Assembly (NCBI GenBank): GCA_004525155.1
Contig: SPDA01000021.1
Span: 1-12,367, forward strand
Length of the DNA: 12,367 nucleotides
Source of the DNA: Spirochaetales bacterium
Lineage (GTDB): Bacteria; Spirochaetota; Spirochaetia; SPDA01
Reading direction: 5' to 3'
Both the position numbers and the translations under genes were made by a program. The notes under the pieces are model-generated. The model saw nothing but the letters and a program-made list of their open reading frames with translations. It had not been told where the DNA came from and did no database searches. The stretch's first letter is position 1. Every line of letters starts with the position of its first letter. Below, one piece after another: positions 1-7,036 of the stretch.

Positions 1-438
1 GCCGTCGCTCACCTGAAGTGTAAACCCGTCAAAATCGAACTCCGTACCGCGCACTGCAGCAGTGGAGGTTGAAGTTCTCAAGGTGAAATCGTGATTTATG
101 CCTTCGGCAGTCTGGACTTTAGCCTTGATGCTGCCTATATCGAGTTTTAAAGAGGTGGTTTGCGTACCCTGCTGCTGTATAAGTTCTTCAAGAGTCATAC
201 GGGTAAGCTGTTTGACGTTAACGACGGAACTGCCGATATTAAGAACTGCGGAGGCCCCGAAACTGGTGGACAGGGTTGTGCCTTTCGCGATCCTCTGCCC
301 CTGGCTCGCCACTGCCCAGTTTCCGCCCGGCGCTTTAACTTCAACCTTGCCGCTCAGCTGCTGGATGGAAGCCTCCTGGGAAAATAAGGGTACAAGCAGA
401 AAAAAGGATAACAATAATCCTAATAATAGTCTTTTCAT
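1..438 (-). CDS. FecR-domain secreted protein, 3' end outside window
   Basis: I read 146 codons from an ATG at 438 to the window edge; the rest of the gene lies to the left. The product begins with a Sec signal peptide (positively charged MKR, hydrophobic stretch to about residue 19, likely cleavage after LFSQ near residue 21). Residues about 25-146 match the FecR domain (PF04773): an opening G-K-V-E-V strand, G-x-x-W, a G-x-x-I turn with TTLST, and the diagnostic A-A-V-R-G-T-E-F segment at about 127-134. FecR domains occur in iron-signalling anti-sigma regulators and, in spirochaetes, in many periplasmic or surface proteins of unknown role. No anti-sigma N-terminus is present here, so the surface type is likelier. 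The start is supported by GAGG about 6 bases upstream. It diverges from the aminopeptidase gene. Specific function unknown. Confidence 0.82.
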   Translation of the reverse strand, partial: MKRLLLGLLLSFFLLVPLFSQEASIQQLSGKVEVKAPGGNWAVASQGQRIAKGTTLSTSFGASAVLNIGSSVVNVKQLTRMTLEELIQQQGTQTTSLKLDIGSIKAKVQTAEGINHDFTLRTSTSTAAVRGTEFDFDGFTLQVSDG

Positions 439-455
439 AGATTACCTCGAGGATA

Positions 456-484
456 AATATAACATACGGAGAACAGAATAACAA
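456..484 (-). promoter_or_regulatory. sigma70-type promoter of the FecR-domain gene
   Basis: Reading the minus strand, a -35 box TTGTTA (484-479) and a -10 box TATATT (461-456) are separated by 17 bases. The predicted transcription start falls about 10 bases upstream of the ATG at 438, so the leader would be very short and barely include the GAGG ribosome-binding site. Assigned by matching to consensus by eye. Confidence 0.5.
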
Positions 485-490
485 TAATAA

Positions 491-520
491 TTGACTCCTT
501 CCATCATAAATGTTTATACT
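491..520 (+). promoter_or_regulatory. sigma70-type promoter of the aminopeptidase gene
   Basis: TTGACT (491-496) and TATACT (515-520) are each one mismatch from consensus and are separated by 18 bases. The predicted transcription start is near 527, only 1-4 bases before the ATG at 530. The TTG at 491, which could be read as an in-frame start codon, is therefore better explained as the -35 hexamer. Confidence 0.6.
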
Positions 521-529
521 CATTCTTCT

Positions 530-1639
530 ATGGAAAGTCTTCACGACGCTGCCCTGGCGGAATCCGCCCGAATTACTGTTACCCGGGTCCTGAACATAAA
601 GCCTGGCGAGAGGGCCCTGATCGTTACAAACCCGTCATTTGACGTGTTTACCATTTCCCAGTACCTCTACAACGCTCTCACCGAAGCCGGCGCAAGCGCC
701 GTCATGCTCGTACAACCCAGGAAAAGCCAGCTGGATTTTGCCGAAGAGGCGGTTCTGGCAGCCCTGGCATCCGAACCGGACGCCGTACTGTCCATAAGCG
801 CCGGGAAAATCGGCAAGGACAGGAAAGGCATTGCTGAACCCTACACCCGCGGCAGGGAATCCTACACGCACATCTTCGATTACCTGCTCTACGGTAAGAA
901 ATCCATCCGCAGTGTATGGTCTCCCTCCATAACCCTGCCTATTTTCTCCGAAACCGTGGCCCTCGACTACGACGAACTGCGGAACACGTGCCTGCGGCTT
1001 AAAGCCTTGCTGGATCGGGCGGAAAGCGTATTTATTACCAACGCGGCAGGGACCAGGTTTAAAACAAGTCTCAAAAACAGGCTAGGCCAATCAGATGACG
1101 GCGATTTTACCCTGCCCGGCAGCGGCGGCAACCTGCCCGCAGGGGAGGTTTTTATATCTCCCGTAGTGGGCGCATCCTCGGGAACCATAGTGTTCGACGG
1201 CAGCATTTCATCCCACAAGGGCGAAATTATCATAAAGGAGCCTGTTTTCGCGGAAGTTGCGGACGGCTATGTGACCGACCTGTCCGGGGGACCGGAAGCC
1301 GCCGAAGTGGAGGAGTCCCTGCGGCTGGCCGCCGAGAAAGCGTTTCAGTTCGAAAAAGCGGGCAATATTCCCGCAGGCAAAGCGGAATTGTACGCGAAAA
1401 ACGCGAGAAACATCGGTGAAGTCGGCATAGGGCTCAATCCGAAGGCCAGAATCATCGGCAATATGCTGGTCGACGAAAAAGTGACCAGGACCTGCCATAT
1501 CGCCATCGGCCACAATTACGAAGACGATGCGCCTGCCCTCATCCACCTGGACGGCCTCGTTAAAAATCCGACCATGGAACTGACCTACGAAGACGGATCA
1601 AAGCAGACCATAATGGACCAGGGAAACCTCCTGGTTTAA
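530..1639 (+). CDS. M29-family metallo-aminopeptidase
   Basis: The product is a 369-residue cytosolic aminopeptidase of the thermophilic metalloprotease family M29 (AmpS/AmpT type), which removes N-terminal residues from peptides using a two-metal centre. Visible hallmarks, numbered from the ATG at 530, are the L-P-A-G-E-V-F-I-S-P block (E206), N-I-G-E-V-G-I-G-L-N (E297), D-E-K (E316), C-H-I-A-I-G-H-N-Y (H323) and I-H-L-D (H339, D341), matching the family's metal ligands in order. Length is slightly short for the family (about 370-410). The frame stays open back to a TTG at 491, but that TTG sits in a good -35 box. The ATG at 530 gives the N-terminus typical of the family (short helix, then K-P-G-E-R-A-L-I-V). 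No Shine-Dalgarno precedes 530. The stop overlaps the stop of the convergent ftsK. Substrate preference cannot be read from the sequence. Confidence 0.88.
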   Translation: MESLHDAALAESARITVTRVLNIKPGERALIVTNPSFDVFTISQYLYNALTEAGASAVMLVQPRKSQLDFAEEAVLAALASEPDAVLSISAGKIGKDRKGIAEPYTRGRESYTHIFDYLLYGKKSIRSVWSPSITLPIFSETVALDYDELRNTCLRLKALLDRAESVFITNAAGTRFKTSLKNRLGQSDDGDFTLPGSGGNLPAGEVFISPVVGASSGTIVFDGSISSHKGEIIIKEPVFAEVADGYVTDLSGGPEAAEVEESLRLAAEKAFQFEKAGNIPAGKAELYAKNARNIGEVGIGLNPKARIIGNMLVDEKVTRTCHIAIGHNYEDDAPALIHLDGLVKNPTMELTYEDGSKQTIMDQGNLLV

Positions 1640-3879
1640 TCTCTCGGTTTCTGGGGAATATGGATAATCTCACGGGGCTTGCTGCCGTTGGCGGGGCCCA
1701 GAATGCCGCGGGATTCCATATCTTCCACGATACGGGCCGCACGGTTGTAGCCTATCTTGAGCCTGCGCTGAAGGTAGGATGCAGAAGCCTTGCCTGCCTC
1801 CACGATTATTTCGAGGGCCCTGTCGAGAAGAGGATCATCAACGCCGCCGTCGAGGAGCAGATCATCCCTGTTGTCATCAATGAAGATCTCATCATCCAGA
1901 TAATACGGTTCTCCCAGGGTCTTGGCATACGCTGCAACCTTGCCCACCTCTTCCTCCGACAGGTAGGCGCCCTGTATGCGGATAGGAAAGGGGTCCCAGG
2001 CGGACGTAAAGAGCATATCCCCCCTGCCCAGGAGTTTTTCAGCGCCGACGCAGTCAAGAATTATCCGCGAATCGAAATTATTGGCAACGAGAAAGGCGAT
2101 CCTGGAGGGGATATTCGCTTTTATGAGGCCGGTAATGACGTTTGTAGAAGGCCGCTGGGTCGCCAGCACCAGGTGAAGGCCTACCGCCCTGGACATGGCA
2201 GCGAGACGTGCCAGCGTGCTTTCCAGCTCCTTGCCGGTGGTGGCCATGAGGTCCGCAAATTCATCAATGATGATGACAAGGTACGGCAGGGGCTCGGGGA
2301 CCGTTTCGAGGATCCTGTCCTTTGAGCCGGGTCCGCCGAAATCCAGCTCCGCCTGCTCAGCTTTCGACAGGGAGAAGCGGGCATGAGGATCCCGGGCCTT
2401 TTTATTGTAGGAGGTTATGTCCCGTGCCCCGAGACGGTCCAGCAGGGCATACCGCCTCTCCATTTCGAAAAGGCAGTACTGCAGGGCCTGGAATGCCCGT
2501 TTCGGGTCAGTCACCACCGGGGTAAGCAGGTGGGGAATGCCGTTGTACAGCTTGAGTTCCACAATTTTCGGGTCAATGAGCATGAGCTTCACATCCCGGG
2601 GCGACTTGCCGTAGAGAATGGAACAGATAATGGAGTTTACGCACACCGACTTGCCGGAGCCGGTTGCCCCGGCTATAAGCAGGTGGGGCGTCTGGGTAAG
2701 GTCCACAATCTGCGCCTCGCCCGTAATGTCCTTGCCGAGGACCACGGGAATGTTCATCTTTCCCTGCTGAAAACTGTCGGTGGAAATCATTTCCTTGAAG
2801 GATACAATGGAGCGCTTCTTGTTGGGCACTTCGATACCGACGGCATGTTTCCCCGGTATCGGCGCTATGATGCGCACACTCGAGGCGGCCAGCCGGAGGG
2901 CTATGTTGTCCGCCAGGTTCTCAATTTTTGAAAGCTTTACACCGGGAGCAGGCAGTATCTCGAACATGGTGACAACAGGGCCTTTACGGATACCGGTCAC
3001 CTCAGCCTGGATTCTGAATTCTTCCAGGGTCCGTTTCAGCACTTCCGCCGCCTTCATGGTGGTTTCATCTATTTCCCAGTACCTGCCGTCGGGATAATCG
3101 TTCAGGATCCCTTCCTGAGGGATGGCATAGGGTACTTTCTGCCTGTTTACCCCGCCGCGGCCTGCGGTACGGCCTCCCCCGGGCGCTCCGGAACCGGAAA
3201 CAGGAGTATAATCTTCCGGCTCGTAATCCTGATTCAGCTTGAGGCCTTCGTCAAATTCCTCATCCTCTACCGCTTCAAGGTCCTCAATCTCCGCCGTTTC
3301 GGGAACAGCAGCCGGAGTGTCATCGGGATATCTTTCCATGGCACCGGGTATTTGTTTAATTACCGGCGGCTGATACTCGGTAAGCAGCTTAAGAGCTTTA
3401 ACGCCTCCGCCGCTGTCCGCATTTTCATCATCCGTCTTTCCGCTGACAGGAGCAGGGAATAAAAGAAATTTGAGGCGGATTATGATGACCGTTTCAAGGG
3501 GCAGGAGCAGAAGGAGGATGACGGCGCTGCCGACCGGACCGAAAGCGTTCAGCAGGAAACTGAACATGCCCGCACTCTCCGGTTTAAGCAGTAAATTGAG
3601 AAGAATACTCACCGTGAGGAAGGGTACAAGGGTGAGCATCAGGGTAAAGAGAAGATCTTTTCTGAAATTTTTTACAAGGAGAAGGATGCCGCAGCCGGCA
3701 AGATAGGCGGGCAGATAAAAAACGGCCCAGGAAAAACTTGAAAACAGGAAAAAACCCGGCAATCCAGCTCCGCGATCCCGGGCCGGCCCCCAAATCCCCA
3801 GGGTAATTGCTGCGAGGAGGAAAAAACTTACGAATAAGACAATAATTCCCGCTTTTCTAGACGGCGAAAGGGACTTCAC
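1636..3879 (-). CDS. ftsK: DNA translocase FtsK/SpoIIIE
   Basis: The 747-residue product is a septum-located, ATP-driven DNA pump that clears chromosome ends through the division septum and helps resolve dimers. The N-terminus has four membrane segments (about 11-30, 43-69, 76-98, 113-140). A low-complexity acidic and Pro/Gly-rich linker follows (about 145-260), then the alpha/beta motor. Walker A is GATGSGKS at 404-411 and Walker B is LVIIIDEFADL at 534-544. ATQRPS (573-578) and G-A-E-K-L-L-G-R-G-D-M-L (612-623) are typical FtsK motifs. Residues about 683-741 form the gamma winged-helix domain that reads polar guide sequences. The start is GTG (3879-3877) with GGAG 8 bases upstream. Length resembles SpoIIIE/SftA-class proteins more than the ~1300-residue E. 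coli FtsK. It lies 41 bases after sir2 and is probably co-transcribed with it. No key residue is missing. Confidence 0.96.
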   Translation of the reverse strand: MKSLSPSRKAGIIVLFVSFFLLAAITLGIWGPARDRGAGLPGFFLFSSFSWAVFYLPAYLAGCGILLLVKNFRKDLLFTLMLTLVPFLTVSILLNLLLKPESAGMFSFLLNAFGPVGSAVILLLLLPLETVIIIRLKFLLFPAPVSGKTDDENADSGGGVKALKLLTEYQPPVIKQIPGAMERYPDDTPAAVPETAEIEDLEAVEDEEFDEGLKLNQDYEPEDYTPVSGSGAPGGGRTAGRGGVNRQKVPYAIPQEGILNDYPDGRYWEIDETTMKAAEVLKRTLEEFRIQAEVTGIRKGPVVTMFEILPAPGVKLSKIENLADNIALRLAASSVRIIAPIPGKHAVGIEVPNKKRSIVSFKEMISTDSFQQGKMNIPVVLGKDITGEAQIVDLTQTPHLLIAGATGSGKSVCVNSIICSILYGKSPRDVKLMLIDPKIVELKLYNGIPHLLTPVVTDPKRAFQALQYCLFEMERRYALLDRLGARDITSYNKKARDPHARFSLSKAEQAELDFGGPGSKDRILETVPEPLPYLVIIIDEFADLMATTGKELESTLARLAAMSRAVGLHLVLATQRPSTNVITGLIKANIPSRIAFLVANNFDSRIILDCVGAEKLLGRGDMLFTSAWDPFPIRIQGAYLSEEEVGKVAAYAKTLGEPYYLDDEIFIDDNRDDLLLDGGVDDPLLDRALEIIVEAGKASASYLQRRLKIGYNRAARIVEDMESRGILGPANGSKPREIIHIPQKPRD

Positions 3880-3920
3880 TGTTTTTGCTCCATTGGCGTT
3901 TAGTTATTTATCGGAATAAC

Positions 3921-4664
3921 TTACGCTTCGGTAAAGGCCTCAGTGAACTCCGATATAGGCATATGAAACACGGCATCCGCCATGTTGTCCAGGGGTGTTT
4001 CCGAAAGGGTGACGATGACCAGAAAAGCCCCCGCACGCTTGGCTGCGGCCGGAAATCCCGCTGCGGGGTGCACCACCAGGGTGGATCCCATAACAACCAT
4101 GCAATCACAGGCGCCGCTTATGGCCTCCGCCCGTTTCAGCTCCGAGGACGACAGGTTCTGCCCGAAGGAAATGGTATTCGGTTTAAGGAGGCCGCCGCAT
4201 TCCGGACAACGGGGAGCGCCGCCGGTTATATCGAGCCCCGCAAAAAAGGGTCCCGACGGCGCAAGCCTGCCGCAGGAAAGACAGACTATTTCGAGATTAG
4301 ATCCGTGCAGATTGACGATTACGTCACCCGGCAGCCCGCTTTTCTCGTGCAGGCCGTCTATATTCTGGGTTATAAGCCCGGCGAGCCTGCCTTCCGTGAA
4401 AAGCCCGTGGAAAAAAAGATGCCCTTTCCCCGGGACCGCGGCGTTTATTGCCGGCCACATGTCGATTTTTTCGCGCCAGTACTCGAGCCGCTTTTCCTCA
4501 CTGGCGAGAAACTCGTTGAAGTACACGGGTGTGTACCTGTCCCAGATGCCGCCCTTGCTGCGAAAATCCGGTATTCCGGAGTCCGTACTGATACCGGCGC
4601 CCGTGAAACCAGCGATATCGCGAAAATTGTTAAGTTCCTGCTTGAGATTGTGAATGGTAAACAT
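3921..4664 (-). CDS. Sirtuin, NAD-dependent protein deacylase
   Basis: The 247-residue product belongs to the Sir2/CobB family, which removes acyl groups from lysines using NAD+, releasing nicotinamide and O-acyl-ADP-ribose. Rossmann-fold NAD motifs are present: G-A-G-I-S (22-26) followed by S-G-I-P-D-F-R, T-Q-N-I-D-G-L-H (99-106) and G-S-T-L-V-V (193-198). The catalytic base is H120 in L-H-G. The structural zinc site has four cysteines, C128/C131 and C153/C156. S-F-G-Q (166-169) is a common bacterial sirtuin variant. Length is normal, so the enzyme should be active. Acyl preference is unclear: I do not see the clear Y-x-x-R pair of desuccinylases. The ATG at 4664 is the only reasonable start, but it has no close Shine-Dalgarno; AGGAAAG lies about 12-14 bases upstream. 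An intrinsic terminator sits just 5' of the gene, and ftsK follows 41 bases downstream. Confidence 0.93.
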   Translation of the reverse strand: MFTIHNLKQELNNFRDIAGFTGAGISTDSGIPDFRSKGGIWDRYTPVYFNEFLASEEKRLEYWREKIDMWPAINAAVPGKGHLFFHGLFTEGRLAGLITQNIDGLHEKSGLPGDVIVNLHGSNLEIVCLSCGRLAPSGPFFAGLDITGGAPRCPECGGLLKPNTISFGQNLSSSELKRAEAISGACDCMVVMGSTLVVHPAAGFPAAAKRAGAFLVIVTLSETPLDNMADAVFHMPISEFTEAFTEA

Positions 4665-4686
4665 GGATTGACGGAGCTTTCCTTAC

Positions 4687-4715
4687 AAAAAGAGCCGGAT
4701 ACGGGTATCCGGCTC
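4687..4715 (-). terminator. Intrinsic terminator of the BMP-family gene
   Basis: A perfect 10-bp stem (4692-4701 pairing with 4706-4715) closes a 4-base loop. On the minus strand it is followed at once by five T residues (4691-4687). It lies 54 bases past the stop of the BMP-family gene, as expected for its terminator. On the plus strand a T-rich run follows after a short gap, so it may act weakly in both directions. Its T-tract ends only about 22 bases before the sir2 start codon. Confidence 0.87.
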
Positions 4716-4768
4716 CTGGTTTTTATTACATGCAAAGATTTTCAGTCTGATTCCGAGGTAATCGGGTA

Positions 4769-5881
4769 TCAGCCCTTGTAACCTGCTTCCGCCCTGGTGG
4801 CGGGAATTTTAATCTTGCCCGCTTTCATGTCGGAAATGGTCTGGTTGACCTTATCCTTGACTGCCTGGGGGATGACCGAATCGAAGTTGTGGAAAGGAGC
4901 GATGCCGGTGGAATCTTCGTTAATGCCGAATTCCCTGCTCGTTCCGCCCTTGAAGGTGCCGCCTAAAGCGTCGCCGATGGTCAGGAATACGGAGTTGACA
5001 ATACCCTTTACAGCGGAAGTGATAACCGTGTCCGGGGCTACAGCGTACTGGTCCACGTCAACGCCGATGGCGCAGACGCCCTTTTCCTGTGCAGCGTTTA
5101 TGGCACCCAGACCCGTAAGGCCCGCGATCTGGAAGATGATGTCCGCGCCCTTGTCGATCATGGCAATGGCGGCTTCCTTGCCCTTTGCCTGGTCCGTGAA
5201 GGAGCCGGTAACAACGGAGAGAACTTCACACGTCGGGTTTACGGCTTTTACACCCGCGTAGAAGCCTGCCTGGAACCTTTCCACCGGGGGAATATCCATG
5301 CCGAGCACCATGCCGACGACATTTTTATCGTTAAGCCTCGGGGAAGCCTTGTAATAATCCTTGGTCAGCAGACCTGCCACCACTCCTGCCAGGTAACCGG
5401 ATTCGTGTTCCTTGTACAGGATACCGACCACATTTTTAGGGGCTGAAGAAGGATCGATAAAAATGTCGATCCCGGCAAAGTAGGTATTAGGATTGTTCTT
5501 TGCAGCTTCCATAATGGCTTCCGCCATGAGGAAACCTACAGCAAACACGAGTTTGCTGCCGTCTTCCGCAAGACCCGTAAGGTTCGGCACGTAATCGGTC
5601 ATCTGTTTGGACTCGACGACACGGGGTTCAATGCCCTTTTCCTTCTGGCCTTTAAGGATTCCCTGGTAGGCGCCGTCATTGAAAGATTTATCGCCCAGAC
5701 CCCCAACGTCCGTTGCCATACCGATAAGAATTTTCTCGGCAGCCGGTTTGGCCGCTTCCGGTTTCGCTTCCGCCGCCGGTTTTGCTTCCGCCGCCGGTTT
5801 TGTTTCCTTGGCACCGCCCGCAAACATGAAAGCGACACTAAGGAAAAGAATCAGTGTAAAAAGCACCAATTTTTTCATCAT
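4769..5881 (-). CDS. BMP/PnrA-family periplasmic substrate-binding protein
   Basis: The 370-residue product belongs to the BMP family (basic membrane protein; PF02608), which includes Treponema pallidum TmpC/PnrA, a purine-nucleoside-binding component of an ABC importer. The family signature T-D-V-G-G-L-G-D-K-S-F-N (57-68) and the type-I periplasmic binding fold with paired lobes extend through the protein. The N-terminus is a Sec signal peptide ending V-A-F-M-F-A-G-G-A-K-E; no cysteine is present, so this is not a classical lipoprotein. Residues about 26-50 are a Lys-Pro-Ala-Glu repeat linker between signal and binding domain. AAGGAGG lies 9 bases upstream of the first of two tandem ATGs, which favours the start at 5881. 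The gene has its own promoter and terminator. No ABC ATPase or permease gene is adjacent, so the partner transporter must be elsewhere. Nucleoside as ligand is inferred from the family. Confidence 0.93.
   Translation of the reverse strand: MMKKLVLFTLILFLSVAFMFAGGAKETKPAAEAKPAAEAKPEAAKPAAEKILIGMATDVGGLGDKSFNDGAYQGILKGQKEKGIEPRVVESKQMTDYVPNLTGLAEDGSKLVFAVGFLMAEAIMEAAKNNPNTYFAGIDIFIDPSSAPKNVVGILYKEHESGYLAGVVAGLLTKDYYKASPRLNDKNVVGMVLGMDIPPVERFQAGFYAGVKAVNPTCEVLSVVTGSFTDQAKGKEAAIAMIDKGADIIFQIAGLTGLGAINAAQEKGVCAIGVDVDQYAVAPDTVITSAVKGIVNSVFLTIGDALGGTFKGGTSREFGINEDSTGIAPFHNFDSVIPQAVKDKVNQTISDMKAGKIKIPATRAEAGYKG
5767..5802. repeat. Two tandem 18-bp repeats encoding a K-P-A-A-E-A linker
   Basis: Two identical 18-base units lie back to back (5767-5784 and 5785-5802), flanked by shorter degenerate copies towards 5740-5766. 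In the minus-strand frame they encode repeated Lys-Pro-Ala-Ala-Glu-Ala units in the N-terminal linker of the BMP-family protein. The unit length is a multiple of three, so gain or loss of copies changes linker length without a frameshift. Confidence 0.88.
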
Positions 5882-5912
5882 AACAGTCGTCCTCCTTGAA
5901 CAATATTAAATC

Positions 5913-5942
5913 ATTGTACAAGCAATTATCTTTACTGGTCAA
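5913..5942 (-). promoter_or_regulatory. Strong sigma70-type promoter of the BMP-family gene
   Basis: On the minus strand, TTGACC (5942-5937) and TACAAT (5918-5913) are each one mismatch from consensus and are 18 bases apart. The predicted start near 5906 gives a leader of about 25 bases containing the AAGGAGG ribosome-binding site. With the strong terminator, this marks a single-gene, probably highly expressed unit. No equally good promoter was found for the divergent apbE in the same gap. Confidence 0.68.
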
Positions 5943-5978
5943 GGATAGTACGTTATTTCTTGCTGATTTCCCGCCGAT

Positions 5979-7031
5979 ATGGTACAAATGGCCATGCGCC
6001 GTTTTCCCGTTGTAATGACAACTTCCATCCTCCTGTTTTCCGTTCTTGTTTCCTGCGCACGGAACGATTATTCCCAATCAAAATCGGAATTCCTCCTCGG
6101 AACGGTCTGCACCATCAAGCTCTTCGAAAAAACAAAAGCCGACGTTTTTACGGACGTGTTCGCCAGGGTGCTGGAAATTGAACAGCGGATGAGTACGGTT
6201 ATAGAAACAAGCGAAGTCTCGCAGATAAATGCAGGGGCGGGGATTTCCCCTGCGGCCGTATCACCGGATACATTGTTTGTCATTCAAAGAGCGCTTTATT
6301 ACGGGGACCTGAGCGGAGGCGCCTTCGACATAAGCATAGGCCCCCTAGTGACGCTCTGGGGTATCGGTACGGACCACGCGAGATTGCCGGAAAAAGAGGA
6401 GATCGAAGCTCTCCTGCCCCTTGTCAATTACCGGGACATAGCCGTGGATCCCGAAGCGGGCACGGTGTATCTCAAGCGGAAAGGCATGAGCATAGACCTG
6501 GGAGGCATCGCGAAGGGCTACGCGGCGGATGAGGCTGCCCGGCTTCTTAAAGAGCGGGGTCTTACAAGGGCCATTATCGATTTCGGCGGCAACATCTACG
6601 TGCTTGGAAGCAAAGGAAAAAACCTGCCCTGGCGGGTGGGTGTACAGAACCCGCAGGAAGAACGGGGTACCTATGTGGCCATAATCCAGGCTTCCGACAA
6701 GGCCCTGGTATCCTCCGGCACCTATGAACGTTTCTTCATCCGGGAAGGCAGACGCTACCATCACATACTCGACACAAAAACAGGCTACCCCGTGGAAAAC
6801 GGCCTTTCGGATACAACCGTCATTACGGATATTTCCATTGACGCGGATGCCCTTTCCACCGTTCTTTTCACCCTGGGCCTGGACAAGGCTTACGCCCTCG
6901 CAGCGGGACTTTCGGGGGTAGACGCGGTTTTCGTGACCACGGGCAGGGAGATTATCGCGACACCCGGACTCGAAGGAATGATTACGGCGGCGGACGATAC
7001 CTTCAAAATCGTTCCCTACCGGTCACCTTGA
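5979..7031 (+). CDS. apbE: ApbE-family FAD:protein FMN transferase, lipoprotein
   Basis: The 350-residue product transfers FMN from FAD to a Thr/Ser of extracytosolic flavoproteins (Rnf/Nqr subunits or FMN-binding-domain proteins). The N-terminus is a lipoprotein signal with lipobox L-V-S-C (C26), anchoring it outside the inner membrane. ApbE motifs in order are G-G-A-F-D-I-S-I-G-P-L-V (113-124), D-L-G-G-I-A-K-G-Y-A-A-D (173-184), D-F-G-G-N-I-Y (201-207), S-S-G-T-Y-E-R-F-F (245-253), H-I-L-D-T-K-T-G-Y-P (262-271) and the Mg-site D-A-D-A-L-S-T (288-294). All key positions look intact. Starts at 5979, 5988 and 5994 are all in frame and none has a good Shine-Dalgarno; 5994 would place two arginines right after the initiator, typical of a signal peptide. 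The gene converges on the EcfT-like gene with a 4-base gap. It is the FmnB counterpart of the neighbouring Eet-like operon. Confidence 0.95.
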   Translation: MVQMAMRRFPVVMTTSILLFSVLVSCARNDYSQSKSEFLLGTVCTIKLFEKTKADVFTDVFARVLEIEQRMSTVIETSEVSQINAGAGISPAAVSPDTLFVIQRALYYGDLSGGAFDISIGPLVTLWGIGTDHARLPEKEEIEALLPLVNYRDIAVDPEAGTVYLKRKGMSIDLGGIAKGYAADEAARLLKERGLTRAIIDFGGNIYVLGSKGKNLPWRVGVQNPQEERGTYVAIIQASDKALVSSGTYERFFIREGRRYHHILDTKTGYPVENGLSDTTVITDISIDADALSTVLFTLGLDKAYALAAGLSGVDAVFVTTGREIIATPGLEGMITAADDTFKIVPYRSP

Positions 7032-7036
7032 CCGGT
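7018..7036. other. Perfect inverted repeat between convergent apbE and EcfT-like genes
   Basis: An 8-bp perfect stem (7018-7025 with 7029-7036) with a 3-base loop covers the end of apbE, the 4-base gap and the first base of the opposing stop codon. Because it is symmetrical it could form in transcripts of either strand. There is no T-tract on either side, so terminator function is only a guess. Confidence 0.45.

Noticed and set aside
1660..2931. Long plus-strand open frames (221 and 182 codons) opposite ftsK
   Set aside because: They lie antisense to the conserved FtsK motor domain; the products are of low complexity and show no family signature or ribosome-binding site.
3880..3897. Five-codon mini-frame (ATG to TGA) overlapping the ftsK GTG start
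   Set aside because: Its ATG has no ribosome-binding site of its own, and the pattern arises from the GGAG site itself; there is no evidence for a regulatory uORF.
3902..3921. AT-rich 7-bp inverted repeat after the sir2 stop
   Set aside because: The stem is weak with a 6-base loop, and no T-tract follows on the minus strand. It is unlikely to separate sir2 from ftsK.
4665..4720. Possible antiterminator pairing (GGAGC upstream with GCTCC near the sir2 start)
   Set aside because: Only 5 bp could form against a perfect 10-bp terminator stem, so it is not convincing as a riboswitch or attenuator alternative.
3885..4781. Plus-strand open frame of 298 codons opposite sir2
   Set aside because: It is the antisense of a clear sirtuin with all catalytic motifs, its product has no recognisable domain, and it crosses a terminator hairpin. 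It is a high-GC shadow frame.
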